The position numbers and the translations under genes are program-made. DNA of 64,000 bases from Ectothiorhodospira lacustris (GTDB lineage: Bacteria > Pseudomonadota > Gammaproteobacteria > Ectothiorhodospirales > Ectothiorhodospiraceae). The stretch lies in NCBI RefSeq assembly GCF_022227845.1, contig NZ_JAJNQN010000001.1:248001-312000 (forward strand). The letters are read 5' to 3'. Below the pieces are notes generated by a model. That model had not been told where the DNA came from, ran no database searches, and saw only the letters and a program-made list of their open reading frames with translations. Of this stretch, positions 56,786-64,000 are shown piece by piece. The number at the start of each line of letters is the position of its first letter. The first letter of the stretch is position 1.

Positions 56786-56827
56786 GCGGCCTGACCGGCC
56801 ACCTCACTGCCGCGACTACCCCTGCCA

Positions 56828-56964
56828 CGTCACTCCCGCGAAGGCGGGAGTCCAGGGGGTAAGTCCGTCGCTGGATTCCCGCTTGCGCGGGAATGACGTG
56901 AGGGAACTCCCTTTACCGTCACTCCCGGGCTTTACCGTCACTCCCGCGAAAGCGGGAGTCCAGG
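56828..56964. repeat. palindromic REP-like elements between glgP and rho
   Basis: One complete element (56828-56898) and one left arm (56936-56964) of the same family as at tpx and 45.2 kb, filling the 218-bp gap between the convergent ends of glgP and rho. The left arm repeats CACTCCCGCGAAAGCGGGAG. I see no conventional terminator for either gene, so these hairpins may serve that role. Confidence 0.85.
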
Positions 56965-57003
56965 GAGTAAGTCCACAGGAAGGAAAAGCCGTGAAGCGCA
57001 GCC

Positions 57004-58263
57004 TCAGCTGCGCTTCATCATGTCGAAGAATTCGTTGTTGGTCTTGGTGGACTGCAGACGGCCCAGCAGGAAATCCATCGCCTCCAACTCGTCCATGGGG
57101 TGCAGGAACTTGCGCAGGATCCACAGCTTCTGCAACTCTTCCGGATCGGTGAGCAATTCTTCGCGACGGGTGCCGGAACGGTTGATGTTGATGGCCGGGT
57201 AGACACGCTTCTCGGCAATCCGGCGATCCAGATGGACCTCCATGTTGCCGGTACCCTTGAACTCCTCGTAGATCACTTCATCCATCTTGGAGCCGGTATC
57301 GACCAAAGCGGTGGCCAGGATGGTCAGGCTGCCCCCTTCCTCGATATTGCGAGCGGCGCCGAAGAAACGCTTGGGACGATGCAGGGCATTGGCATCCACC
57401 CCACCGGTGAGCACCTTGCCGGAAGACGGCACCACGGTGTTGTAGGCGCGGGCCAGGCGGGTGATGGAGTCCAGCAATATCACCACATCCATCTTGTGCT
57501 CCACCAGGCGCTTGGCCTTCTCGATGACCATCTCGGCCACCTGCACATGACGACTGGCGGGCTCATCGAAGGTGGAGGACACCACCTCACCCTGCACCAT
57601 GCGCGACATCTCCGTCACTTCCTCGGGACGTTCGTCGATGAGCAGGACGATGAGATAGCACTCGGGATGGTTCGTGGCGATGCTCTGGGCGATGTTCTGC
57701 AACATCAGGGTCTTGCCGGCCTTGGGCGGGGAGACGATCAAGCCGCGCTGCCCCTTGCCGAAGGGGGCGACGATATCAATGACACGGGCGGTGATGTCTT
57801 CGGTGGAGCCGTTGCCCCGCTCCATGCGCATGCGCCGAGAGGCATGCAGGGGGGTCAGATTCTCGAACAGGACCTTGTGCTTGGCGGCTTCCGGCGGTTC
57901 GAAATTGATCTTGTCCACCTTCAGCAGGGCAAAATAGCGCTCGCCCTCCTTGGGCGGGCGGATCTTGCCGGAGATGGTATCGCCGGTGCGCAGGCTGAAG
58001 CGGCGGATCTGGCTGGGGGAGACATAGATGTCATCCGGCCCCGCCAGGTAGGAGCTGTCCGCACCCCGCAAAAATCCGAAACCGTCCTGCAGGATCTCCA
58101 ACACCCCGTCCCCGAAGATGTCTTCGCCGCTCTTGGCGTGGGACTTCAGGATCGCAAAGATGATGTCCTGTTTTCGTGCCCGCGCCATCCCTTCAAGTTC
58201 CATGGACTGCGCGAGTTCTACCAGCTCGGAGGCCGATTTACGCTTGAGTTCAGTGAGGTTCAT
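57004..58263 (-). CDS. rho: transcription termination factor Rho
   Basis: Hexameric RNA-dependent ATPase and helicase. The 419 residues begin [20 protein letters not shown]. The N-terminal RNA-binding cold-shock-like domain has [23 protein letters not shown] near residue 59. The ATPase domain has [19 protein letters not shown] near 174, [20 protein letters not shown] near 227, [17 protein letters not shown] near 263 and [20 protein letters not shown] near 308. The length equals the E. coli protein. It follows trxA on the same strand with a 229-bp leader. Confidence 0.97.
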   Translation of the reverse strand: MNLTELKRKSASELVELAQSMELEGMARARKQDIIFAILKSHAKSGEDIFGDGVLEILQDGFGFLRGADSSYLAGPDDIYVSPSQIRRFSLRTGDTISGKIRPPKEGERYFALLKVDKINFEPPEAAKHKVLFENLTPLHASRRMRMERGNGSTEDITARVIDIVAPFGKGQRGLIVSPPKAGKTLMLQNIAQSIATNHPECYLIVLLIDERPEEVTEMSRMVQGEVVSSTFDEPASRHVQVAEMVIEKAKRLVEHKMDVVILLDSITRLARAYNTVVPSSGKVLTGGVDANALHRPKRFFGAARNIEEGGSLTILATALVDTGSKMDEVIYEEFKGTGNMEVHLDRRIAEKRVYPAININRSGTRREELLTDPEELQKLWILRKFLHPMDELEAMDFLLGRLQSTKTNNEFFDMMKRS

Positions 58264-58415
58264 ATAGAGATTCGAGGGAGGGGTTGTCTATGAAAGTTTT
58301 CAGGCGGACAGGGCGGACCCACAAGGAATGGCCTGGGAAACCGGTTTAGGGTTCGGTCGGATCTGAATTCGAGAAGGGATGCCGCCCGAGCGGGCAGCCA
58401 GCAAGGCATGAACGA

Positions 58416-58443
58416 TTTTTATGTCCGTTACGTTAACATGCAA
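58416..58443 (-). promoter_or_regulatory. candidate rho promoter
   Basis: Minus-strand TTGCAT (58438-58443) and TAAAAA (58416-58421) are separated by 16 bp, about 150 nt before rho. The resulting long leader resembles the autoregulated, attenuated rho leader of other bacteria. Between this site and the end of trxA lies an inverted repeat with arms of 14 bp (58451-58464 and 58470-58483, one mismatch) that may end the trxA transcript. Confidence 0.4.
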
Positions 58444-58492
58444 TCCACAGGGCGTCCAGCCCGTTTTGTACGGGTTGGACGCCGAGCATCAC

Positions 58493-58819
58493 TCAGATGT
58501 TCTGGTCGATGAAGGCGGTGAGCTGGGACTTGGACAACGCCCCCACTTTGGTCGCCTCCACGTTGCCGCCTTTGAAGAGCATCAGCGTGGGAATGCCGCG
58601 AATGCCGAACTTGGGGGGCGTGGCCGGATTTTCGTCGATGTTCAGCTTGGCCACCTTGAGCTTGCCGTTATACTCGGCGGCAATCTCGTCAAGGATCGGG
58701 GCGATCATCTTGCAGGGGCCGCACCATTCCGCCCAGTAGTCCACGAGTACCGGCTGCTCGGACTTGAGGACATCGTCCTCAAAGCTCGCGTCCGTGACAT
58801 AGGTGATGTTTTCACTCAC
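58493..58819 (-). CDS. trxA: thioredoxin 1
   Basis: Cytosolic disulfide reductase of 108 residues with the active site [17 protein letters not shown] (cysteines near 33 and 36) and the cis-proline segment [12 protein letters not shown] near 74. GTG 58819 is the start because GGAGGT lies 9 bases upstream and it gives [20 protein letters not shown], the canonical N-terminus. It lies between rho (downstream, same strand) and rhlB (divergent), the order found in enteric bacteria. It is a probable reductant for the Tpx encoded at 24 kb. Confidence 0.96.
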   Translation of the reverse strand: MSENITYVTDASFEDDVLKSEQPVLVDYWAEWCGPCKMIAPILDEIAAEYNGKLKVAKLNIDENPATPPKFGIRGIPTLMLFKGGNVEATKVGALSKSQLTAFIDQNI

Positions 58820-58963
58820 TACAGTTGACCTCCGGTTAGAATGTCGGCGTCGACCCAACGGGCACCAGATCCCCGAGGACACGACGCGCCGCTAGATTGA
58901 ATCCCATCGGGATCGGCATTTCAAGTCTACTTCAATGATATCGCGAGGAAAGGCCCCATCTCC

Positions 58964-60391
58964 ATGACGGACCAACATCTTTCCGAGACCAGTTTCTCAA
59001 AACTCGATCTTCCCGAACCGGTACGCCGGGGGCTGGAAGACGCCGGGTTCTCCCATTGCACCCCCATCCAGGCCCTCTCCCTGCCCCATGCCCTCCAGGG
59101 CAAGGACGTCGCCGGCCAGGCCCAGACCGGCACCGGCAAGACCGCGGCCTTTCTGATCACCGTGCTGACCCACCTGCTCCGGCATCCCACCCCGGAAGAC
59201 CGGCGCCCCAATCAGGTCCGGGCCCTGATCCTGGCACCCACCCGGGAACTGGCCATCCAGATTCACAAGGATGCCCTGGTACTGAGCGCCCACACGGGCC
59301 TGACCCTGGGCCTGGCCTACGGCGGCACGGACTACGACAAGCAGCGCAAGCAACTCACCGACGGCGTGGATATTCTCATCGGCACCCCGGGGCGCATCAT
59401 CGACTACTTCAAGCAGAAGGTCTTTGATCTCAGGCGCTCCCAGGTTCTGGTCCTTGACGAGGCCGACCGCATGTTCGATCTGGGCTTCATCAAGGACGTG
59501 CGTTTCCTGCTGCGCCGCATGACCCCGGCCACCGAGCGCCAGTCCATGCTGTTTTCCGCCACTCTTTCCTGGCGGGTGATGGAACTGGCCTACGAGCACA
59601 TGAACAACCCCGTGAAGGTCCAGACCCAGGATGAACAGGTCACGGCCGAACGGGTGCGTCAGGTGGTCTACTACCCCGGCAACGAAGAGAAGATTCCGTT
59701 GCTACTGGGGATCATGAAGCACTCCACCCCTGACCGCTCCATGGTGTTCGTCAACACCAAGCACATGGCGGAAAAGGTGACGGCCTGGCTGCAGGGCAAC
59801 GGCATCCGCACTGCCCTGCTGTCCGGAGACGTCCCCCAGCGCAAGCGGGAACGGCTGCTGGCCCAGTTTGAAACCAGCGAATTCCAGGTCCTGGTGGCCA
59901 CGGATGTGGCGGCCCGCGGGCTGCACATCCCCGATGTGTCCCATGTGTTCAACTTCGATCTGCCCCAGTCCGGCGAGGATTATGTCCACCGGATCGGCCG
60001 CACCGGGCGAGCCGGGGCGGAAGGCGACGCCGTCAGCTTTGCCTGCGAAGACTCGGCCTTCTATCTGCCGGAGATTGAGTCCTACATCGGCTTCAAGATC
60101 CTTTCCGAGGCAGTGGACCCGGAGTTGCTGCTCAAGGATCCGCAACCGCCGGCGAAGATCGAGCGCCAGCACACCGGCCCGGAAGGCCGGGGCAAGGGCG
60201 GCGGCCGCGGCGAGCGCCGGCCCCGTTCCGGCGAAGGCGAAGGCGGCAACCGCCGCAAGCCCAGGCCGAAGACCGAAGGTGCCCCGGCGTCACATCCTGC
60301 GGAAGCGATCGGCCCGATGGCGGAAGCACCCCGTAAGCCCAGGCGCCGCAGACAGCGAAGGCCGGCCGGCGAAGGCACGCCGCAGAGTTGA
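58964..60391 (+). CDS. rhlB: ATP-dependent RNA helicase RhlB
   Basis: DEAD-box helicase, a component of the RNA degradosome in enteric bacteria. The 475 residues have Q motif [16 protein letters not shown], motif [12 protein letters not shown] near residue 53, [30 protein letters not shown] near 165, SATLSW, and the helicase C domain with [20 protein letters not shown] and [13 protein letters not shown] near 344. A C-terminal basic, Gly/Arg/Pro-rich tail (about 400-475) is low complexity, as is usual for RNA binding. It is divergent from trxA. Confidence 0.93.
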   Translation: MTDQHLSETSFSKLDLPEPVRRGLEDAGFSHCTPIQALSLPHALQGKDVAGQAQTGTGKTAAFLITVLTHLLRHPTPEDRRPNQVRALILAPTRELAIQIHKDALVLSAHTGLTLGLAYGGTDYDKQRKQLTDGVDILIGTPGRIIDYFKQKVFDLRRSQVLVLDEADRMFDLGFIKDVRFLLRRMTPATERQSMLFSATLSWRVMELAYEHMNNPVKVQTQDEQVTAERVRQVVYYPGNEEKIPLLLGIMKHSTPDRSMVFVNTKHMAEKVTAWLQGNGIRTALLSGDVPQRKRERLLAQFETSEFQVLVATDVAARGLHIPDVSHVFNFDLPQSGEDYVHRIGRTGRAGAEGDAVSFACEDSAFYLPEIESYIGFKILSEAVDPELLLKDPQPPAKIERQHTGPEGRGKGGGRGERRPRSGEGEGGNRRKPRPKTEGAPASHPAEAIGPMAEAPRKPRRRRQRRPAGEGTPQS

Positions 60392-60435
60392 GTTGAGGGA
60401 GGCTCGTTGCCGAGCCTCATCCCCTCATCCCCGCC

Positions 60436-60540
60436 TCTTCTCCCCCAAGGGGAGAAGGGAGACATCGCCCCTCTGCCTTGAGAGAAAAGGGAGAGATCAA
60501 GCCCCTCGCCCCTTGGGGGAGAGGGATTGGGGTGAGGGGA
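60436..60540. repeat. GC-rich hairpins between rhlB and soeC
   Basis: In the 161-bp gap between convergent rhlB and soeC, CTTCTCCCC and GGGGAGAAG (about 60437-60457) form one hairpin. CCCCTTGGGGG followed by GAGGGATTGGGGTGAGGGG (60509-60540) gives a second, the reverse complement of the CCCTCACCCCAACCCCTCTCCC motif at 38291. No T-run follows either. Confidence 0.5.
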
Positions 60541-60552
60541 CGCAACCCCGCC

Positions 60553-61491
60553 TCAAGTCCTCTGCAGCCCGTGATACAACATCACCCCATGGCGAGCCTC
60601 GGCGAAAAACAGCCAGCGCTCCAGGCCGATCCCGGCCAGTGCCGACATCAGCGCCGGGGCCAGCCACAGGGATGATCCGCCCCCCAGGACCATCCCCATC
60701 AGCAGCAGCGGCAGCACAAACCCGAAACCGAATACCCCCAGTCGCACCCGGCGAATCCGCCCTGCCCCCGGATCAAAACCGAACTCACGGGTCAGAAACG
60801 TCCCCGCCGTGTGCCCCTGGTCCAGCAGGCGGACCCGCGCCTGGGTAAATCCGGTGGCCGTGTTGAGACTGGGGCCGCTCACCTCCCGAATCCACAGGTA
60901 ATACAGCCCTTTCATCACCCCGGCCAACAGCAGCAGTCCCAGCGCCAGCAGCACCAGCCCCTCACTGCGCCCGCCGAAACCGGCATGGACCGCCACCAGG
61001 GCCGTCGCCCCCAGGGCCAGACCCAGCAACAGGTAATTCGCCGGTGTCAGGGCGGTATGCCACTGGCGAATGGTCTTGAGGCTGGCGTAGATCATGCCGG
61101 TGGTGAACACGGTGAGTAGGGCCAGGGACAGGGCAATACCACCGACAAGCACCATCAGAGGGCCTGCTTCCACTCCCACCTGCAGGACCTGCCACAGATA
61201 GATCAGGGCAAAGGGATAAAAGCTCAGGGCACAGACCGCCTCCCGGGACAGCCAGGAGGTGCGCACACGCATCACCGCGCGCCAGGCATTTTTCGGGTTA
61301 TGCAGATGCAGGGTGGACGAGAACAGGCCGAGGGTGATCAGGGCCAGCGCCAGACCCAACTGGGTCACTAATTCGGTCTGCCCCGAGGCAGGATACCGGC
61401 CGCTGAGGTGCAGCAATGTCACCAGGCTGAACAGGCCATACCCGGCCCCGGAGAGGACGGTGAAGATGATCACTGAAAGTGCGGGATGCAT
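60553..61491 (-). CDS. soeC: DmsC-type membrane anchor, putative sulfite dehydrogenase subunit SoeC
   Basis: Quinone-side membrane subunit of a molybdoenzyme. The 312 residues include about eight hydrophobic helices. HPALSVIIFTVLSGAGYGLFSLV at the N-terminus, STLHLHNPKNAWRAVMRVRTSWLSREAV near residue 62, and YASLKTIRQWHTALTPANYLLLG near 135 are DmsC-family (not NrfD-family) features. The DmsC-type anchor together with upstream Fe-S and molybdopterin subunits is the layout of SoeABC, which oxidises sulfite in the cytoplasm of purple sulfur bacteria. DMSO-reductase-like function is the alternative. Confidence 0.78.
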   Translation of the reverse strand: MHPALSVIIFTVLSGAGYGLFSLVTLLHLSGRYPASGQTELVTQLGLALALITLGLFSSTLHLHNPKNAWRAVMRVRTSWLSREAVCALSFYPFALIYLWQVLQVGVEAGPLMVLVGGIALSLALLTVFTTGMIYASLKTIRQWHTALTPANYLLLGLALGATALVAVHAGFGGRSEGLVLLALGLLLLAGVMKGLYYLWIREVSGPSLNTATGFTQARVRLLDQGHTAGTFLTREFGFDPGAGRIRRVRLGVFGFGFVLPLLLMGMVLGGGSSLWLAPALMSALAGIGLERWLFFAEARHGVMLYHGLQRT

Positions 61492-61497
61492 GGGGGT

Positions 61498-62193
61498 TCA
61501 CCTGGCAATGGCCTTGTTGACCCAGTCCTTCACGTTGGACATGAGACTGCCGCGCCGGACATCCGCCGTGGGCACGGTCGGAGCGCTGCGGGGCGGCAGG
61601 TAGGTATTGGTGGGCTCGTAGCCCAACTCCGGCATCAGCTTGCGGCCGCCCCGTTCCCGGGACAGGCGGCTCACGGCGGAGTCCGGATCATCGAAGTCGC
61701 CGAAATGCCGGGCATGGGCCGGACAGGTGATGACACAGGCGGGCTGCCGATCCTCCGGGGCCAGGGCGCCATCATAGATGCGGTCGATGCAGAGGGTGCA
61801 TTTCTTCATCACCCCGTCCTGAGGGTCCAGCTCCCGGGCACCGTAGGGGCAGGCCCAGGCGCAGAGATTGCAACCCATGCACTTGTCCTGATCCACCAGT
61901 ACGATGCCGTCTTCCCGACGCTTGTAGGAGGCCCCGGTGGGGCAGACGGTGACGCAGGCGGCATCGTCGCAGTGCATGCAGGACAGGGGCATATTGACGG
62001 TCTTGGTGTGGGGATAGTCGCCCACTTCGTAGTGACGAACACGGTTGAACCACACGCCGGTGGGAGCGGCACCATAGGGGGACTCATCCGTCAGCGGCCC
62101 CGTGGTGCCGGAAGTGTTCCACTGCTTGCAGGCCACGGCACAGGCATGGCAGCCCACACAGGTATCCAGGTCAATCACCAGGCCGAGTCGCAT
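61498..62193 (-). CDS. soeB: 4Fe-4S electron-transfer subunit, putative SoeB
   Basis: The 231 residues from ATG 62193 carry four 4Fe-4S motifs in order: DTCVGCHACAVACKQWN, LSCMHCDDAACVTVCPTGA, DKCMGCNLCAWACPYGA and a split cluster KKCTLCIDRI with ACVITCPAHA. No twin-arginine signal is present, consistent with a cytoplasmic enzyme. It lies 6 bp upstream of soeC and 36 bp after soeA. Members of this family (DmsB, PhsB, TtrB, SoeB) relay electrons to the membrane anchor. Confidence 0.82.
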   Translation of the reverse strand: MRLGLVIDLDTCVGCHACAVACKQWNTSGTTGPLTDESPYGAAPTGVWFNRVRHYEVGDYPHTKTVNMPLSCMHCDDAACVTVCPTGASYKRREDGIVLVDQDKCMGCNLCAWACPYGARELDPQDGVMKKCTLCIDRIYDGALAPEDRQPACVITCPAHARHFGDFDDPDSAVSRLSRERGGRKLMPELGYEPTNTYLPPRSAPTVPTADVRRGSLMSNVKDWVNKAIAR

Positions 62194-62229
62194 GTATCGG
62201 CTACTCCTGAACAAAATCGCACAACGGAA

Positions 62230-64000
62230 TCACGACCTTCCCTTCCCCCGGGTCAGCACATCCCACAGGCTGCGCCGCAGGTTCACCCGCCGATGGGTCC
62301 GGTATCGCACCTGATCCGGGGAATCGGGCATCCCCGGCAACGGCCTGATCGACTCGAACCGGGGCCAGGCGCCGACTTCTCCCGGCTTGGCCGGGGTGAT
62401 GCTGACTCGCAGGTCATACCAGGCGGCCTGCCCGGTGATCGGGTCCGAGTTGGTCACGTTGTCCAGCCCGTCCCCCCGTTGCGGGAGGAGTTCGGAGATC
62501 AGGTGGTTCAGCAGAAACCCCTTGCGGGATTCATCCGCATCCTGTGACAGCCCCCAGGCCCCGGACTGCTTGCCCAGGGCGTTCCAGGTCCAGACCGTAT
62601 CCGGCGCCACCCCTTCCATCAACTTCACCTGCACCCGGATGCGGCCATGATGGGACGCCACCCACACCCAGGCGTGGTCCGCGATCCCCATGGACTCGGC
62701 CCGGCCCCGGTTCATGTAGAGAAAGTTCTGGGCACAGATCTGGCGCAGCCAGGCATTCTGGGAGTCCCAGGAGTGATACATGAACATGGGGCGCTGGGTG
62801 ATGGCGTGGAAGGGGTAGGCCTCCAGGTCGATCCGCCCCTGCTCCAGCGGGGGATACCAGATGGGCAGCGGGTCGAAATGATTCACCAGACGGGCCTTGT
62901 GCTCCGGGCGCTTCGGCATGGGGCCGTCATACAGCCCCTGCCCTGCCAGCTTGAAACGCTGCTGGGTCTCGGAATAGAGCTCCAGAATGATGGGTTCCAC
63001 GGAGCCCACCCAACCCGCATGGCGGGCCAGCTCCAGATAGTCCCGGTTGCAGAAGCGGTAATACTTCTGGCTGTCTTCCAGGTGATGGACAAAGAAGCAC
63101 TGGTGGTCCACGTACTCCTGCCACTGGTTCGGATTGGGATCGCCCCGTAGGCTGTTCTGCCCCTGGGCGCCCCGCCATCCGGCCAGGAAGCCGATGCCCG
63201 GTTCCCTTTGAAAATTGACGATGAAATCCTGGTAGGACGTGTACCGGCGGATCCCGTCCCGGGTGGTGAAGGCGGGGAAACCCAGCCGACCGCCCAGTTC
63301 CACCAGCACTTCCTGCCAGGGGCGCACGTCCCGATCCGGTTCCAGGATGGGCTGACGGATGGCGTCCGCCGCGGCGTGGGGCTCGGAGATGGGACGATCC
63401 AGCATGGAAATGGTGTCGTGACGTTCCAGATAGGTGGTATCCGGCAGCACCAGATCGGCGAAATTGACGATCTCCGAGTGGAAGGCATCGGAGACCACCA
63501 GGAACGGGATCTTGTATTCCCCGTCCGCCCCCTTCTCCCGCAGCATGTCCATCACCTGGGCGGTGTTCATGGTGGAATTCCAGGACATGTTGGCCATGTA
63601 AAGCATGAGGGTGTCGATGGGATAGGGGTCCCCCTTCACCGCATTGGTGATGACCATGTGCATGAGACCGTGGTTGGCCATGGGGGCGTCCCAGGAGTAG
63701 GCCTTGTCCAGACGCAGGGGGCGCCCCTCCCCGTCGATGACCAGATCCTCGGGGCCGGTGGGAAAACCCAGGGGCGGACTCTTGAGCGGGGTATTGGGCG
63801 CCATGTCACGGGCGGGCTTGATGCCCGGGGGGATGTGCCTGGGATAGGGAGGCTTGGACAGATGCCCACCGGGCACGTCGATGGTCCCCAGCAGGATCTG
63901 CAGCAGATGGATGGCCCGGCAGGTCTGGAAGCCATTGGAATGGGCGGAGATCCCCCGCATGGCGTGCATGGACACGGGACGACCCACGAAGCGATCGTGG
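62230..64000 (-). CDS. soeA: molybdopterin oxidoreductase, putative SoeA, 5'-truncated
   Basis: The reading frame is open through the right edge, so the N-terminus (Fe-S and first molybdopterin motifs) is outside; about 590 residues are visible. They include the catalytic-domain segments RGISAHSNGFQTCRAIHLLQILLG and GHLSKPPYPRHIPPG near the edge, VSDAFHSEIVNFADLVLPDTTYLERHD in the middle, and a molydopterin dinucleotide-binding domain near the C-terminus (FLYMNRGRAESMGIADHAWVWV). It fits the sulfite, polysulfide or thiosulfate reductase branch of the DMSO-reductase superfamily. SoeA is favoured by the DmsC-type partner; PhsA- or PsrA-type enzymes remain possible. Confidence 0.72.
   Translation of the reverse strand, partial: HDRFVGRPVSMHAMRGISAHSNGFQTCRAIHLLQILLGTIDVPGGHLSKPPYPRHIPPGIKPARDMAPNTPLKSPPLGFPTGPEDLVIDGEGRPLRLDKAYSWDAPMANHGLMHMVITNAVKGDPYPIDTLMLYMANMSWNSTMNTAQVMDMLREKGADGEYKIPFLVVSDAFHSEIVNFADLVLPDTTYLERHDTISMLDRPISEPHAAADAIRQPILEPDRDVRPWQEVLVELGGRLGFPAFTTRDGIRRYTSYQDFIVNFQREPGIGFLAGWRGAQGQNSLRGDPNPNQWQEYVDHQCFFVHHLEDSQKYYRFCNRDYLELARHAGWVGSVEPIILELYSETQQRFKLAGQGLYDGPMPKRPEHKARLVNHFDPLPIWYPPLEQGRIDLEAYPFHAITQRPMFMYHSWDSQNAWLRQICAQNFLYMNRGRAESMGIADHAWVWVASHHGRIRVQVKLMEGVAPDTVWTWNALGKQSGAWGLSQDADESRKGFLLNHLISELLPQRGDGLDNVTNSDPITGQAAWYDLRVSITPAKPGEVGAWPRFESIRPLPGMPDSPDQVRYRTHRRVNLRRSLWDVLTRGKGRS

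Overview
The window is GC-rich, densely packed chromosomal DNA of a Gram-negative gammaproteobacterium. Three things point there: E. coli-like gene order (lptD-surA-pdxA-rsmA-apaG/apaH; ubiI-ubiH-pepP-ygfB facing zapA-6S RNA-fau; rho/trxA/rhlB), LPS and porin genes, and several ubiquinone hydroxylases. The right edge carries a molybdopterin/Fe-S/DmsC-type operon resembling sulfite-oxidising SoeABC, which suggests a sulfur oxidiser, perhaps of the Chromatiales/Ectothiorhodospiraceae. That placement is inference.

Layout. 1-10.7 kb: 5'-truncated adk, then a plus-strand run lptD, surA, pdxA, DUF4156 lipoprotein, rsmA, tal, glk, apaG, a SAM methyltransferase and apaH. 10.7-14.0 kb (minus): olsB, olsA, a GT4 glycosyltransferase and a PAP2 phosphatase, overlapping or nearly so. 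14.1-17.5 kb: rlmI, lgt, thyA, folA. 17.5-20.2 kb: divergent zinc importer znuCB/znuA around a Zur-like operator. 20.2-22.2 kb: PlcP-like metallophosphoesterase, GlcG/HbpS-like protein, dgkA. 22.2-28.4 kb (minus): glycine cleavage genes gcvT-H-PA and gcvPB behind a tandem glycine riboswitch, with tpx and two arrays of palindromic repeats between gcvPA and gcvPB. 28.5-33.5 kb: methyltransferase, ubiI, ubiH, pepP, ygfB. 33.7-38.3 kb: zapB-like gene, zapA, 6S RNA, fau, EVE protein, small unknown gene, ilvA (minus), rpiA. 38.3-46.6 kb: 1280-residue FAD/Fe-S dehydrogenase, porin, sigma-54 activator, second porin. 46.6-50 kb: tRNA-Gln, rpsI-rplM, coq7, glcF-like gene. 50-56.8 kb: DUF481 protein, 2Fe-2S ferredoxin, purH-purD, glycogen phosphorylase. 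57-60.4 kb: rho, trxA, rhlB. 60.5-64 kb: soeC, soeB, 3'-part of soeA.

The most interesting signal is a putative phosphate-starvation lipid-remodelling set: an ornithine-lipid pair (olsBA) with a glycosyltransferase and a lipid phosphatase, and a separate plcP-like gene. Both transcription units are preceded by repeats with strict 11-bp periodicity and Pho-box geometry; the second porin has a similar site. The first porin instead shows a full sigma-54 layout (-24/-12 promoter, IHF-like site, palindromic upstream site) directly downstream of a sigma-54 activator gene.

Operator, promoter and riboswitch calls were read by eye and are predictions. Long antisense reading frames are treated as GC-driven shadows.
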